A stretch of 64,000 nt of DNA, taken from a virus. Below are positions 14,251-21,438 of this stretch, piece after piece; position 1 is the stretch's first letter; every line of letters starts with the position of its first letter. The position numbers and the translations under genes were made by a program. The DNA lies in the IMG/VR virus record IMGVR_UViG_3300028196_001321, positions 1-64,000 of that record; one strand, 5' to 3'. The notes beneath the pieces were generated by a model, which had not been told where the DNA came from, did no database searches, and saw nothing but the letters and a program-made list of their open reading frames with translations.

Positions 14251-16302
14251 ATGAAATATATCACACATTGGGCAACTGCTTTAGTTACTTTAGCAGTACT
14301 TTCTTTTATAGGATTTTCTGATCCTTATGTTAAAGAAACACTACGATTAAAAAGTTTTGATATTATACAACAGTATGATATTCCTACTGTATCACAAGAT
14401 GTTGCTATTTTAGAAATAGACGAAAAGTCAATTGAGAAATACGGACAGTGGCCGTGGAACAGAAAAACCCTTGCAGATATAATTTGGAAGTTACGTGAAA
14501 ACGGTGCTGGCATTATTGTAATGCCTATACTATTTTCTGAAGAAGATAGACTAGGCGGAGATATAGAACTTGCTGAAGCATTAGCAGGTAATGGAGTAGT
14601 TATTGCTCAAACAGGAACAACACAAGGTGTTAATAAAAACGCAGTACCAAGAGGTGTTGCTAAAATAGGCGATCCTATGCCTTGGTTGTTTGAATGGCCG
14701 GGTATGTTAGGTCCAATTGAATTATTAGGATTAAATGCAGACGGTGTTGGAGTAATATCGACTGTACCAGAAATAGATGGTGTTGTAAGACGTGTGCCTC
14801 TTATAATGAGAGTTGGTGACGAAACATATCCTAGTGTTGCTATGGAAACTATTCGTGTTGCTGTTGGTGATCCAAGTTATCAAGTTAAAACACAACAAGG
14901 TGGAATCACTGCAATGCGTGTTCCAAAATATGCAACAATTAAAACTGATCAATATGGTAGAATATGGTTACGTTATAATAAAGAATTTGAAACTGTTAGT
15001 GCTTCACAAGATGACTATAGTATGTTAGCAGGCAAAACAGTAATTGTAGGAATTACAGCAGAAGGGTTAGCCAATGTAATAGCCACTCCACGTGGAGAAC
15101 AATTTGGACATATGCCTATTGCTACTAGCCTCCAAACTATTATAAATGGAGACACTATTGTACGTTTTGATTATGCTACCTTTGTAGAATGGATAGCAAC
15201 AATCGTAGGTGGCTTACTGTTAATATTAGTAGCCGTACGTGCTCCTTACTGGGCCGTTGGGGCAATGATACTCGTTACTTCTATAACGCCAGTGTACGGT
15301 GCTTATATTGCGTTTACGAAGCATTTAATGCTGTGGGATTGGAGTTGGTTTGTACTTGTAACTGTTATTACAGGGTTTCATGCAACGTTTAATCGATTTG
15401 TAGTTGAGTTTTTTGAGAAACAAGCAATCAAGAAACAGTTCGCAGGATATGCGTCACCTACAGTAGTACGTATGCTACAAGAGAACCCTGCACTGATTAA
15501 AGATGGTATGAAAAAAGAAGTTTCAATTTGCTTCTCCGATCTAAGAGGATTTACACCATTAGGTGAAAGTTTTGGAGATGATGTAAAAGGCCTAACTAAA
15601 ATTATGAATAGTTATATGGATGCAATTACGCAACCTATACTAGATGCAGATGGTATGGTTATTAAATATATTGGTGATGCAAGTATGCACATTCACGGTG
15701 CACCACTAGACGATCCGCATCATCCTAAGAGTGCAATCCAAACAGGATTAAAAATGTTAACCGCAGTGGAGAAGTTTAATGAAAAAATTACTAGCGAAGG
15801 CAGGCCACCTGTTGGTATGGGTGCCGGCATTAATACTGGTCTTGGTTATCTTGGCGAAATGGGCAGTACACAAAGACACAGTTACGATGTCCTTGGAGAC
15901 TCAGTCAGTACAGCCGCTCGTATTGAAAGTAAATGTAAAGAGTACGGATGTCTACTACTTGTTGGAGAAGCAACATATGAAGCAACAAAAGACGACTTCT
16001 TCTATCTCAAAGTAGATGATCTACAAGTTAAAGGTAAAAGTGTTGGACTTGCAATATACACAGTATTAAATATTGAAGTTACACCTGCAATAACAAAAAG
16101 TCAAGAGATGCATGTTCGTATGCATAACGAATATAGAAACCAAAACTTTAAAGAAGCAATTAAACTTTGCAATAATTTAATGCGACACTTTGATGGTAAG
16201 ATGGAAGGATATTATAAGATGTGGATTGAACGTTGTGAATTCCAGCAAACACAAGACTTACCAAAAGATTGGAATGGAGTTTTTATTGCAACAGGTAAGT
16301 GA
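14251..16302 (+). CDS. CHASE2-domain adenylate cyclase (class III)
   Basis: The 683-residue protein has an N-terminal span and a periplasmic CHASE2 sensor domain (about residues 25-300). Three membrane spans (310-385) and a class III cyclase domain (425-610) follow. Metal ligands are D430 (FSDLRGFT) and D476 (KYIGDAS). K472 and D546 (SYDVLGD) fit ATP rather than GTP. R557 is present, but the transition-state Asn of the usual VNxAAR motif is S553 (SVSTAAR), which could lower activity. It would make cAMP in response to a signal. Genes of this kind are rare in phages. It has its own late promoter and overlaps the next gene by 29 nt. Confidence 0.93.
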   Translation: MKYITHWATALVTLAVLSFIGFSDPYVKETLRLKSFDIIQQYDIPTVSQDVAILEIDEKSIEKYGQWPWNRKTLADIIWKLRENGAGIIVMPILFSEEDRLGGDIELAEALAGNGVVIAQTGTTQGVNKNAVPRGVAKIGDPMPWLFEWPGMLGPIELLGLNADGVGVISTVPEIDGVVRRVPLIMRVGDETYPSVAMETIRVAVGDPSYQVKTQQGGITAMRVPKYATIKTDQYGRIWLRYNKEFETVSASQDDYSMLAGKTVIVGITAEGLANVIATPRGEQFGHMPIATSLQTIINGDTIVRFDYATFVEWIATIVGGLLLILVAVRAPYWAVGAMILVTSITPVYGAYIAFTKHLMLWDWSWFVLVTVITGFHATFNRFVVEFFEKQAIKKQFAGYASPTVVRMLQENPALIKDGMKKEVSICFSDLRGFTPLGESFGDDVKGLTKIMNSYMDAITQPILDADGMVIKYIGDASMHIHGAPLDDPHHPKSAIQTGLKMLTAVEKFNEKITSEGRPPVGMGAGINTGLGYLGEMGSTQRHSYDVLGDSVSTAARIESKCKEYGCLLLVGEATYEATKDDFFYLKVDDLQVKGKSVGLAIYTVLNIEVTPAITKSQEMHVRMHNEYRNQNFKEAIKLCNNLMRHFDGKMEGYYKMWIERCEFQQTQDLPKDWNGVFIATGK

Positions 16303-16522
16303 TATAGAATATCGTGTAATACAAATTAAGCGTAGAATTGCAGAACTAAAACAGCAAATAGGATATACGTCAAATAGTGTAGCATCTGGTCCGCAGACTG
16401 CAATACCCAAAACTGCAAATCCTTTTCCTTCAGATCATAATACTTACGAACAAGGGTCTTACAATAATCAACGTGCCAGTGAATTAGATAGTCTAAAACA
16501 AAAATTACAAAAGCGAACTTAA
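16274..16522 (+). CDS. Small coiled-coil protein, antisense to the DUF3307-like gene
   Basis: The 82-residue product is predicted to have an N-terminal coiled coil (EYRVIQIKRRIAELKQQIG) and a short C-terminal helix (LDSLKQKLQKR), joined by a Ser/Pro-rich linker. The ATG overlaps the cyclase end. Positions 16326-16522 are also coding on the other strand. Heptad pattern and gene order support it, but the antisense overlap lowers certainty. Confidence 0.5.
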   Translation: MEFLLQQVSDIEYRVIQIKRRIAELKQQIGYTSNSVASGPQTAIPKTANPFPSDHNTYEQGSYNNQRASELDSLKQKLQKRT

Positions 16523-16688
16523 TATCAATAACAAGTCCTGCAAACAAACTGCCTAAGCCGTGATGTAAGTAGTGAATATGTGCTTGTTGATTAAAATACT
16601 TTTCTTTGTTTGACTGTAATAGTCGTTGAATTGCTAGATCACAAATTGCGTGTTTAGCAAAAAGTAAAAATAAAAATGTTAATAACAT
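16326..16688 (-). CDS. DUF3307-like membrane protein
   Basis: The 120-residue protein has three or four hydrophobic segments and the His/Asp pattern of DUF3307: FAKHAICDLAIQ at the N-terminus, HYLHHGLGS and HWHVDYCK in the middle, and SADQMLHYLTY at the C-terminus. The function of the family is unknown; it occurs in bacteria and phages. It is the last gene of a minus-strand cassette of membrane proteins. More than half of it overlaps a plus-strand frame. Confidence 0.78.
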   Translation of the reverse strand: MLLTFLFLLFAKHAICDLAIQRLLQSNKEKYFNQQAHIHYLHHGLGSLFAGLVIDIKFAFVIFVLDYLIHWHVDYCKTLVRKYYDLKEKDLQFWVLQSADQMLHYLTYILFAVLVLQFYA

Positions 16689-16783
16689 ATATGAGAAACT
16701 ACAACTCCAACTGCAATACTGAATATTAATCCTATCAGTACATACTTAGTCAAAGCAAAATAGTTTCTTTGTTCTTCAGACAT
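16679..16783 (-). CDS. Very small single-span membrane protein
   Basis: This 34-residue frame starts at 16783 within TAAATG, which also ends the upstream gene. It runs MSEEQRNYFALTKYVLI, then a Gly/Val-rich membrane span, and ends in HICY. It overlaps the DUF3307-like gene by 10 nt. Tight coupling on both sides supports it. Confidence 0.6.
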   Translation of the reverse strand: MSEEQRNYFALTKYVLIGLIFSIAVGVVVSHICY

Positions 16784-17113
16784 TTATTTTTTCCCTGTAC
16801 TATCAAATCCTTCAGAAAAACTTTTGTTTCTAGTTAGAATATCGTCTATGTCTAGTTTTTGCCCAGAGGCTTGTTCTATCTCATCTTTGTATTCTAACAC
16901 CATCGATAGTTTGGTGTTCAGTCTAATCATATCATTATCTAACATTCTAACACGATCGACTAATTTTATAAGTGTAGATTGTGCTTCACCTAACACAGGT
17001 TTAATTTCAGTGGTTACCCACTTCCATACATAATAAACAAAATAACCTAACCCCATAGCGGCAACAATCGGAAACCCAAAGTCTTTAATTGCATTTGCTA
17101 ATTCTGTTGTCAT
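16784..17113 (-). CDS. Holin-like small membrane protein (paralogue 2)
   Basis: The 109-residue protein has a membrane segment at residues 10-34 (DFGFPIVAAMGLGYFVYYVW) and a long polar helix behind it. The next gene upstream (17120-17404) has the same plan and a matching GFPI-A/V-A start, so the two look like paralogues. One-span proteins with a coiled-coil tail can be holins or lysis regulators, but this role is inference. Confidence 0.68.
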   Translation of the reverse strand: MTTELANAIKDFGFPIVAAMGLGYFVYYVWKWVTTEIKPVLGEAQSTLIKLVDRVRMLDNDMIRLNTKLSMVLEYKDEIEQASGQKLDIDDILTRNKSFSEGFDSTGKK

Positions 17114-17119
17114 CTTGTT

Positions 17120-17404
17120 TTAATCACGCCGAGCGTCCTCTTTTCCTTCGTTGGCCGCAATACGATCAACGTTTGGTCTAATACTTAATACATAACTTAA
17201 TAATGCATCTATTTTAACAAGGTCGTTGTTCATAGTTTGAACACGATTATCTAATGCACCAATAATACCTTTGATACCTTGTACTGACCCTGTTACTGAT
17301 GCTAGGATAAATTTTAACGTTAAGAAGACAAAGGATCCCGCGGCTATTGCTCCTGCAATAGGGAAACCAACTTCGCCAACAAACGCTAAAAAATCCATGT
17401 ACAC
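17120..17404 (-). CDS. Holin-like small membrane protein (paralogue 1)
   Basis: The 94-residue protein has a membrane segment at residues 8-37 (FVGEVGFPIAGAIAAGSFVF) and a helical C-terminal part with a KEDARRD end. It is the first gene of the minus-strand cassette, with a late box on the minus strand (17424-17430) and AGGATG before the ATG. It resembles the following gene in layout. Confidence 0.68.
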   Translation of the reverse strand: MYMDFLAFVGEVGFPIAGAIAAGSFVFLTLKFILASVTGSVQGIKGIIGALDNRVQTMNNDLVKIDALLSYVLSIRPNVDRIAANEGKEDARRD

Positions 17405-17423
17405 ATCCTCGCTTCGATGTAGA

Positions 17424-17430
17424 TATTTAT
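17424..17430 (-). promoter_or_regulatory. Late promoter box (minus strand)
   Basis: ATAAATA on the minus strand, 19 nt before the ATG of the first gene in the minus-strand cassette. Confidence 0.6.
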
Positions 17431-17472
17431 CGCTTAATTGGAAAAATATTAGTACATAATTGCAATTAGTGG

Positions 17473-17501
17473 TTGACTTCTATATAGGGTGGTGTTATTA
17501 T
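17473..17501 (+). promoter_or_regulatory. Early sigma70-type promoter
   Basis: TTGACT (17473-17478), 17-bp spacer, TATTAT (17496-17501). It serves the gene at 17538 and the tRNA-Arg behind it. Confidence 0.85.
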
Positions 17502-17537
17502 AAGTACATAGTTAGAAAACAGCAATAGGAGGCCTAC

Positions 17538-17798
17538 ATGGCTTACTGGACTCACACTAAAGACCCAATTGGAGCATTTGTTGAAAAGGAAGTGGGCAAC
17601 CATTTTGAATTTTCACTAAATGATCGCGATACATGGTGCGACTTCCCACACAAGATCTGGGTAGGCGATATAGTTGGTCAAGGATACCGTTATGGTACAG
17701 TTAAAAAGACTGTGGCTTATATTGCAGTAGACGAAGATGAATTTGGTTTACCTGTTGTTGAAAAATGGGCTATCAAGAACTATAGGGAGTATAACTGA
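17538..17798 (+). CDS. Small uncharacterised early protein
   Basis: The 86-residue protein has an SH3-like or OB-like beta pattern (KIWVGDIVGQGYRYGTVKKT) and several Trp residues. Translation starts from a perfect AGGAGG (17527-17532). I do not recognise a family. It is co-transcribed with tRNA-Arg(UCU), 5 nt downstream. Confidence 0.78.
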   Translation: MAYWTHTKDPIGAFVEKEVGNHFEFSLNDRDTWCDFPHKIWVGDIVGQGYRYGTVKKTVAYIAVDEDEFGLPVVEKWAIKNYREYN

Positions 17799-17803
17799 AG
17801 TTT

Positions 17804-17879
17804 CTGCTCGTAGTTCAGTGGATAGAACAACTGCCTTCTAAGCAGTAGGTCGCAGGTTCGAATCCTGCCGAGCAGGCCA
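17804..17879 (+). tRNA. tRNA-Arg (anticodon UCU)
   Basis: The acceptor CTGCTCG/CGAGCAG is identical to that of tRNA-Arg(GCG) at 4633. The anticodon stem ACTGC/GCAGT encloses CTTCTAA (TCT, reading AGA/AGG), the T-arm is GCAGG-TTCGAAT-CCTGC, and CCA is encoded. AGA is the main Arg codon of this AT-rich genome, so this tRNA suits phage translation. Confidence 0.96.
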
Positions 17880-17883
17880 ATTC

Positions 17884-18000
17884 GTAGCATAATGCTACAC
17901 ATAAGGAAAGATCTGGGGATCCGTGAGCGTAGTTTGGTAGGTACTCCGTGTTCATAATGAGCCAGATCACTGAGTAGGCGGGATGGGGGCCGTACTTGGA
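17884..18000 (+). ncRNA. Structured noncoding segment behind tRNA-Arg
   Basis: Behind the tRNA come a perfect 7-bp hairpin (GTAGCAT/ATGCTAC, 17884-17898), a 7-bp closing stem GATCTGG (17910-17916)/CCAGATC (17962-17968), and AGGCGGGA (17976-17983). The last element is shared with the spacer behind tRNA-Trp. No convincing gene is present. Part of it faintly resembles an initiator-tRNA D-arm, but no T-arm or CCA follows. Confidence 0.5.
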
Positions 18001-18011
18001 CAATAAAGATG

Positions 18012-18040
18012 TTGACTTTTAAACTAAATATACGTATATT
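18012..18040 (+). promoter_or_regulatory. Early promoter with start at the ATG
   Basis: TTGACT (18012-18017), 17-bp spacer, TATATT (18035-18040), then six bases and the ATG at 18047. The transcript would begin at the start codon. A late box CTAAATA (18024-18030) lies inside the spacer. Confidence 0.75.
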
Positions 18041-18046
18041 ATAATT

Positions 18047-18610
18047 ATGCCTAAATACGATAATTGGAATAGTTCAGATGCCGTAGATAGATCGTTACTA
18101 GATAACGACATACACTATCTAAACGGAGAAATCACAAGCGAAAATGTAGGTGAAACAATTAAATGGATATTGTCAGCAAACTTACAGAAAAAACCCAAAC
18201 GCACACTTGAACTCTATGTTAATACTGTAGGCGGAGACCTATATGAGATGTTTGCTTTAATTGATATAATGAAGAACAGTTATCACAATATTAGCACAGT
18301 AGGTATTGGTGCTGTTATGAGTGCAGGTTTTTTAATTTTTACTAGTGGTACAAAAGGATATCGTTGGATTGGTAGGAATACAGGTTGTATGAATCATCAA
18401 CACAGTGATAGTTTAGATGCTAAGATGCATGACATGAGAGCACAGATGAAAGAAAATCAAAACTGTGAACTAAGATGCTTAAATATATTGAGAGAAGCAA
18501 CAGGAATGTCAATGCAAGAGGTTCGTACAAAATTTATTAAAAATCCATCGGACCAATATTATACTGCTAAACAGATGGTTGACCTTGGTCTTGCAGACGA
18601 AATACTTTAG
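18047..18610 (+). CDS. clpP: ClpP-like protease, divergent copy
   Basis: The 187-residue protein is a ClpP-family serine protease with a complete triad: S92 (GAVMSAG), H117 (CMNHQHS) and D169 (NPSDQYY). The GGD strand (NTVGGDLYEMFALIDIM) is also present. It is clearly more divergent than the ClpP at 23858 and could form mixed or separate rings. With ClpA and ClpS it may make a phage-directed protease. A prohead-protease role is less likely because no scaffold gene is near. Confidence 0.88.
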   Translation: MPKYDNWNSSDAVDRSLLDNDIHYLNGEITSENVGETIKWILSANLQKKPKRTLELYVNTVGGDLYEMFALIDIMKNSYHNISTVGIGAVMSAGFLIFTSGTKGYRWIGRNTGCMNHQHSDSLDAKMHDMRAQMKENQNCELRCLNILREATGMSMQEVRTKFIKNPSDQYYTAKQMVDLGLADEIL

Positions 18611-18621
18611 TCAGAGGAGAG

Positions 18622-18831
18622 ATGATGACTTATCCTAAGAAAACAGGTCCGAATAGTTGGATCGTTCAAGTAAGAGAAAATGGAAAAACAAAAGAACTCT
18701 TTTTAGAGTTACCCCCTGAAAGTCTTAATCAAGTTGGCTGGGACGAAGGTGACACTTTGTTATGGGAAGAACTTGATCATGGTGCATGGTCAGTAACAAA
18801 GAAGGAAGATGCTATTAATGATGAAAATTAA
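18622..18831 (+). CDS. AbrB-like small protein
   Basis: The 69-residue protein has the swapped-hairpin AbrB/MazE-like pattern, LPPESLNQVGWDEGDTLLWE and then GAWSVTK. That would make it a small DNA-binding or regulatory protein. The start is ATG at 18622 or 18625, with AGAGGAGAG upstream. The 3' end overlaps the next gene. Confidence 0.72.
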   Translation: MMTYPKKTGPNSWIVQVRENGKTKELFLELPPESLNQVGWDEGDTLLWEELDHGAWSVTKKEDAINDEN

Positions 18832-19306
18832 AGACAGTGTTGAAGACTTTTTTAAGTGGGTAAAAGGTACTGAACTAGTTGAACTAGACGACATTGATGT
18901 AAGTGAGGATCCAGTTAGACCGGAACTTACACTAGGTTTTAGAATTACAAATGGACGTAAAATATTTGGATTAAAATACAACGATGAGATCGAAGCAATC
19001 GTTTGTATAGCACTATGCCCTGAGGTTCCATTTACAGTTAGAGAAATGGATTATATGTCACAAGCGGCTAACCAAGAGGGCCAGCGAGGCGAGATTGTTA
19101 TTGCATACACTGTTTGGTCACGCAAACGTGGAGCAGGTAGAGAAATAATTACAAAATTAAGAGAATGGACTATTGAAAACAAGTTTAGTAGACTAGTAAC
19201 ACTATCTCCATTAACACCTATGGCAACACATTTTCATATTAAGAATGGTGCAAAGCAAGTACATATAAATGGCGTATCTCAAAATTTTGAATACAAATTA
19301 GGTTAA
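18818..19306 (+). CDS. GNAT-like acetyltransferase-type protein
   Basis: The protein of about 162 residues has the GNAT acetyl-CoA-site pattern: IVIAYTVWSRKRGAGREIIT, a helix, and LVTLSPLTPMATHFHIKNGA. T4-like phages often carry such proteins of unknown target. AAGGA (18803-18807) suits the ATG at 18818 or 18821; an upstream ATG at 18809 is possible. It overlaps the AbrB-like gene. Confidence 0.75.
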   Translation: MMKIKDSVEDFFKWVKGTELVELDDIDVSEDPVRPELTLGFRITNGRKIFGLKYNDEIEAIVCIALCPEVPFTVREMDYMSQAANQEGQRGEIVIAYTVWSRKRGAGREIITKLREWTIENKFSRLVTLSPLTPMATHFHIKNGAKQVHINGVSQNFEYKLG

Positions 19307-19309
19307 ATA
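19303..19309 (+). promoter_or_regulatory. Late promoter box, 5 nt before ATG
   Basis: TTAAATA, five bases, then ATG at 19315; the box overlaps the previous stop codon. Confidence 0.65.
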
Positions 19310-19314
19310 GCATT

Positions 19315-19998
19315 ATGCGTTTATATGAAGTACAACAACCTCAAGACAGATCAGAACTAGCAAAGATATTAGAACCTTTTCTAACTTATCTTACTAAAGA
19401 CAATCTTCAACCTAAGTATGTTGCTAGGAAGTTAAAAAGCCTAATAGCAGGTCTAGGAGTTGAAAAAGTGTCAGTAGACTACACTGACAACGTTGATGTT
19501 AATGATATGAATCTTAATGCGACATATGATCCATGGGACGATGAAGATGAATTAGATCCTTATAGAATTGATTTATTGTTTAACCCAAAAAACAAAAATG
19601 GTATAAAGTTTTCAGCAGATACCATAGAAGAAATTAAATTTAGAGTTATTGATGCACTTGAACATGAAATGATTCATAGTAATCAATATCGTAAAAGAGA
19701 CTTTGCGACACAAAAAGGCTTTCGTGCAACTGATAGAGAACAAAAGTATTTAGGTAATCAAGATGAGATAGAAGCCTTTGCAAAGAATATCTCAAGCGAA
19801 CTGCTAAGACACGCAGACAAAGAACAAGCATTAGATATGTTACGAAAAGCAAACAGTACAACTGAACTTCGTGACAAACTAGGAAACTTACTTTCACCTA
19901 ACCTAGTAGGATATCTAACTGCATGGAACTTTAACACAAGACATCCTGTCATAAAAAAATTGCTCAAAAAAACATATTTTTATATACAAAATAGTTGA
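19315..19998 (+). CDS. Putative zinc metallopeptidase
   Basis: The 227-residue protein has an HExxH site at H117-E118-M-I-H121 (DALEHEMIHSNQYR) and a downstream acidic helix (NQDEIEAFAKNI) that may give the third zinc ligand. The N-terminal part is helical. The target is unknown; virion maturation is possible since it has a late promoter. Its 3' end overlaps the next early promoter. Confidence 0.78.
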   Translation: MRLYEVQQPQDRSELAKILEPFLTYLTKDNLQPKYVARKLKSLIAGLGVEKVSVDYTDNVDVNDMNLNATYDPWDDEDELDPYRIDLLFNPKNKNGIKFSADTIEEIKFRVIDALEHEMIHSNQYRKRDFATQKGFRATDREQKYLGNQDEIEAFAKNISSELLRHADKEQALDMLRKANSTTELRDKLGNLLSPNLVGYLTAWNFNTRHPVIKKLLKKTYFYIQNS

Positions 19999-20023
19999 CA
20001 TCTATATCGTTCGATAGTATAGT
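19995..20023 (+). promoter_or_regulatory. Early promoter for tRNA-Leu
   Basis: TTGACA (19995-20000), 17-bp spacer, TATAGT (20018-20023). The transcript would start near 20030, giving a 55-nt leader before tRNA-Leu. Confidence 0.87.
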
Positions 20024-20084
20024 ATATAAACAGTAAGACGTTTCCTTGGGAGCAATACAATCAGATTAATTAAAGGCGTTAGCC

Positions 20085-20171
20085 GCGGGCGTGGTGGAAT
20101 AGGTAGACACACAAGACTTAAAATCTTGAGAACGTATGTTCGTGCGAGTTCGAGTCTCGCCGCCCGCACCA
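20085..20171 (+). tRNA. tRNA-Leu (anticodon UAA)
   Basis: The acceptor GCGGGCG/CGCCCGC is perfect. The anticodon stem CAAGA/TCTTG encloses CTTAAAA (TAA). A long variable arm, A73 and an encoded CCA are present, all as expected for Leu. It decodes UUA, the favoured Leu codon of an AT-rich phage. Confidence 0.96.
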
Positions 20172-20195
20172 ACGCAACTATATAGGACAAACTAA

Positions 20196-20348
20196 ATGGA
20201 TACCGTAATAAGAACATATGAAGTTACATACCCATCAGGACAAACAGTACAATGGAAGAACTATACTATAACAGACTGTCTTATAAAATTCAATGGACAC
20301 AATTCCATGTACGATTATAAATTAAAAATTAGAGAGATAACAAAATGA
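20196..20348 (+). CDS. Small uncharacterised early protein
   Basis: This 50-residue frame starts at 20196 behind AGGA and ends in an ATGA overlap with the next gene. It is beta-rich (YEVTYPSGQTVQWKNYTITD). No family is recognised. The position between tRNA-Leu and a coupled gene supports it. Confidence 0.65.
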   Translation: MDTVIRTYEVTYPSGQTVQWKNYTITDCLIKFNGHNSMYDYKLKIREITK

Positions 20349-20758
20349 CTTGGAACTTTAGAATAATGCGCCGCTACCAAAAAGAATCTCCGGATTTGTT
20401 TTGGTATGAAATCGTAGAAGTCTATTATGGTGAAGACGGAATACCAATGATGTGGGCAGATGCACATACACCTATTGTTAGTGATTTAGATATAGAGATA
20501 GAAAACAATACTGATATGAATTTAGAAACTTTCATTAAAGATCGCTTACTTGAAGAATTTACTATGATGATGCGTGATAGTGATACCAAAGGTCCTATCT
20601 TAGACGAACGTGATTTTGAAAAAGGTGGTGTGTATTCAGATCATCCAGATGCAGTAAAATTACAACAAAGTATCGGCGAGGTTACTGGTATGACTTCCGA
20701 ACAACTAAAACAATTAAGAGAAGATTTAGACAAAGGAGAAGAGGATAATGACTTTTAA
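20345..20758 (+). CDS. Uncharacterised early protein
   Basis: The 137-residue acidic protein begins MTWNFRIMRR, followed by an acidic beta-rich part (FWYEIVEVYYGEDGIPMMWA) and helices. It is conserved-looking but I cannot assign it. It overlaps its neighbours by 4 and 11 nt, which marks an early operon from the tRNA-Leu promoter. Confidence 0.75.
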   Translation: MTWNFRIMRRYQKESPDLFWYEIVEVYYGEDGIPMMWADAHTPIVSDLDIEIENNTDMNLETFIKDRLLEEFTMMMRDSDTKGPILDERDFEKGGVYSDHPDAVKLQQSIGEVTGMTSEQLKQLREDLDKGEEDNDF

Positions 20759-21029
20759 TGATATAAAATTTAATGAAACGTTAATGCCTAAAGGCATACA
20801 AGCCAAAGTACGCTTTGGTGGATATGAACTGTCAATTATACAGAATGAAGTAAGTTATGGCGGACGCAAAGGCTTATACGAGATTGCTGTATTCAAAGGT
20901 GATAGTCAAGTTGAAATGCCTGGTATCACAGAAAATGGTGATACAGTGAAAGGTTTCTTGACTGAAAGTGATGTAGAATCAATTATTATAAAGATGTACA
21001 CAGTTACAGGACAACTTGAATATCTATAA
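20748..21029 (+). CDS. Uncharacterised beta-rich early protein
   Basis: The 93-residue protein has a compact alpha/beta pattern (VRFGGYELSIIQNEVSYGG, LYEIAVFKGD). AAGGAG within the upstream gene is its ribosome-binding site. It is the last gene of this early unit. Function unknown. Confidence 0.74.
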   Translation: MTFNDIKFNETLMPKGIQAKVRFGGYELSIIQNEVSYGGRKGLYEIAVFKGDSQVEMPGITENGDTVKGFLTESDVESIIIKMYTVTGQLEYL

Positions 21030-21033
21030 GAGG

Positions 21034-21062
21034 TTGACAAACATTACTTTTTGTAGTATATT
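21034..21062 (+). promoter_or_regulatory. Early sigma70-type promoter
   Basis: TTGACA (21034-21039), 17-bp spacer, TATATT (21057-21062). It serves four small genes and tRNA-Ser. Confidence 0.87.
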
Positions 21063-21088
21063 AAATTTACACAATAAGGAGTAAACAA

Positions 21089-21250
21089 ATGGATACTAAT
21101 ACACTAGTTGAACAATTCGCAAGGATGTCAATTGAAGAACGTAATAGTTTCGCAGAAACACTTACAGAAAAATGGCCACACCTTGCTACACAAATCAGCA
21201 ACCTAATTGAGGTTTACGGTTTGATAAAATCAAGCAAGGAAACTGTGTAA
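21089..21250 (+). CDS. Small helical early protein
   Basis: The 53-residue product (MDTNTLVEQFARMSIEERNS to the end KSSKETV) starts after AAGGAG with good spacing. Its stop overlaps the next ATG. It appears all-helical. No family is recognised. Confidence 0.68.
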   Translation: MDTNTLVEQFARMSIEERNSFAETLTEKWPHLATQISNLIEVYGLIKSSKETV

Positions 21251-21438
21251 TGTGGTATCTAGTTTATATATGGATAGAAGCAGGACTAGCCTTTAGTACA
21301 GTTGTTGACTTACCAGGAACTATGGACGAATGTTTTCGTATGAGAGATATGTTAAGTGAACAAGTAGGTAAAGGTGACGGTTACTTTAATCTGTCAACTC
21401 AAGCAATTTGTATACAAATAAACGAGACTGATCTATGA
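21250..21438 (+). CDS. Small membrane-associated early protein
   Basis: The 62-residue protein has a hydrophobic N-terminus (MWYLVYIWIEAGLAFSTVVD) and a polar part with two Cys. It overlaps both neighbours (TAATG and ATGATG junctions), so all are translated together. Function unknown. Confidence 0.66.
   Translation: MWYLVYIWIEAGLAFSTVVDLPGTMDECFRMRDMLSEQVGKGDGYFNLSTQAICIQINETDL

Noticed and set aside
17910-17968. A degenerate initiator-tRNA-like element (GTAGTTTGGTAGG and TTCATAA)
   Set aside because: The anticodon stem does not pair and there is no T-arm or CCA. It is listed only as a structured RNA.
18047-18610. The divergent ClpP as a capsid prohead protease
   Set aside because: Prohead proteases of this fold lie beside portal or capsid genes, which are not here; the triad and helices fit ClpP.
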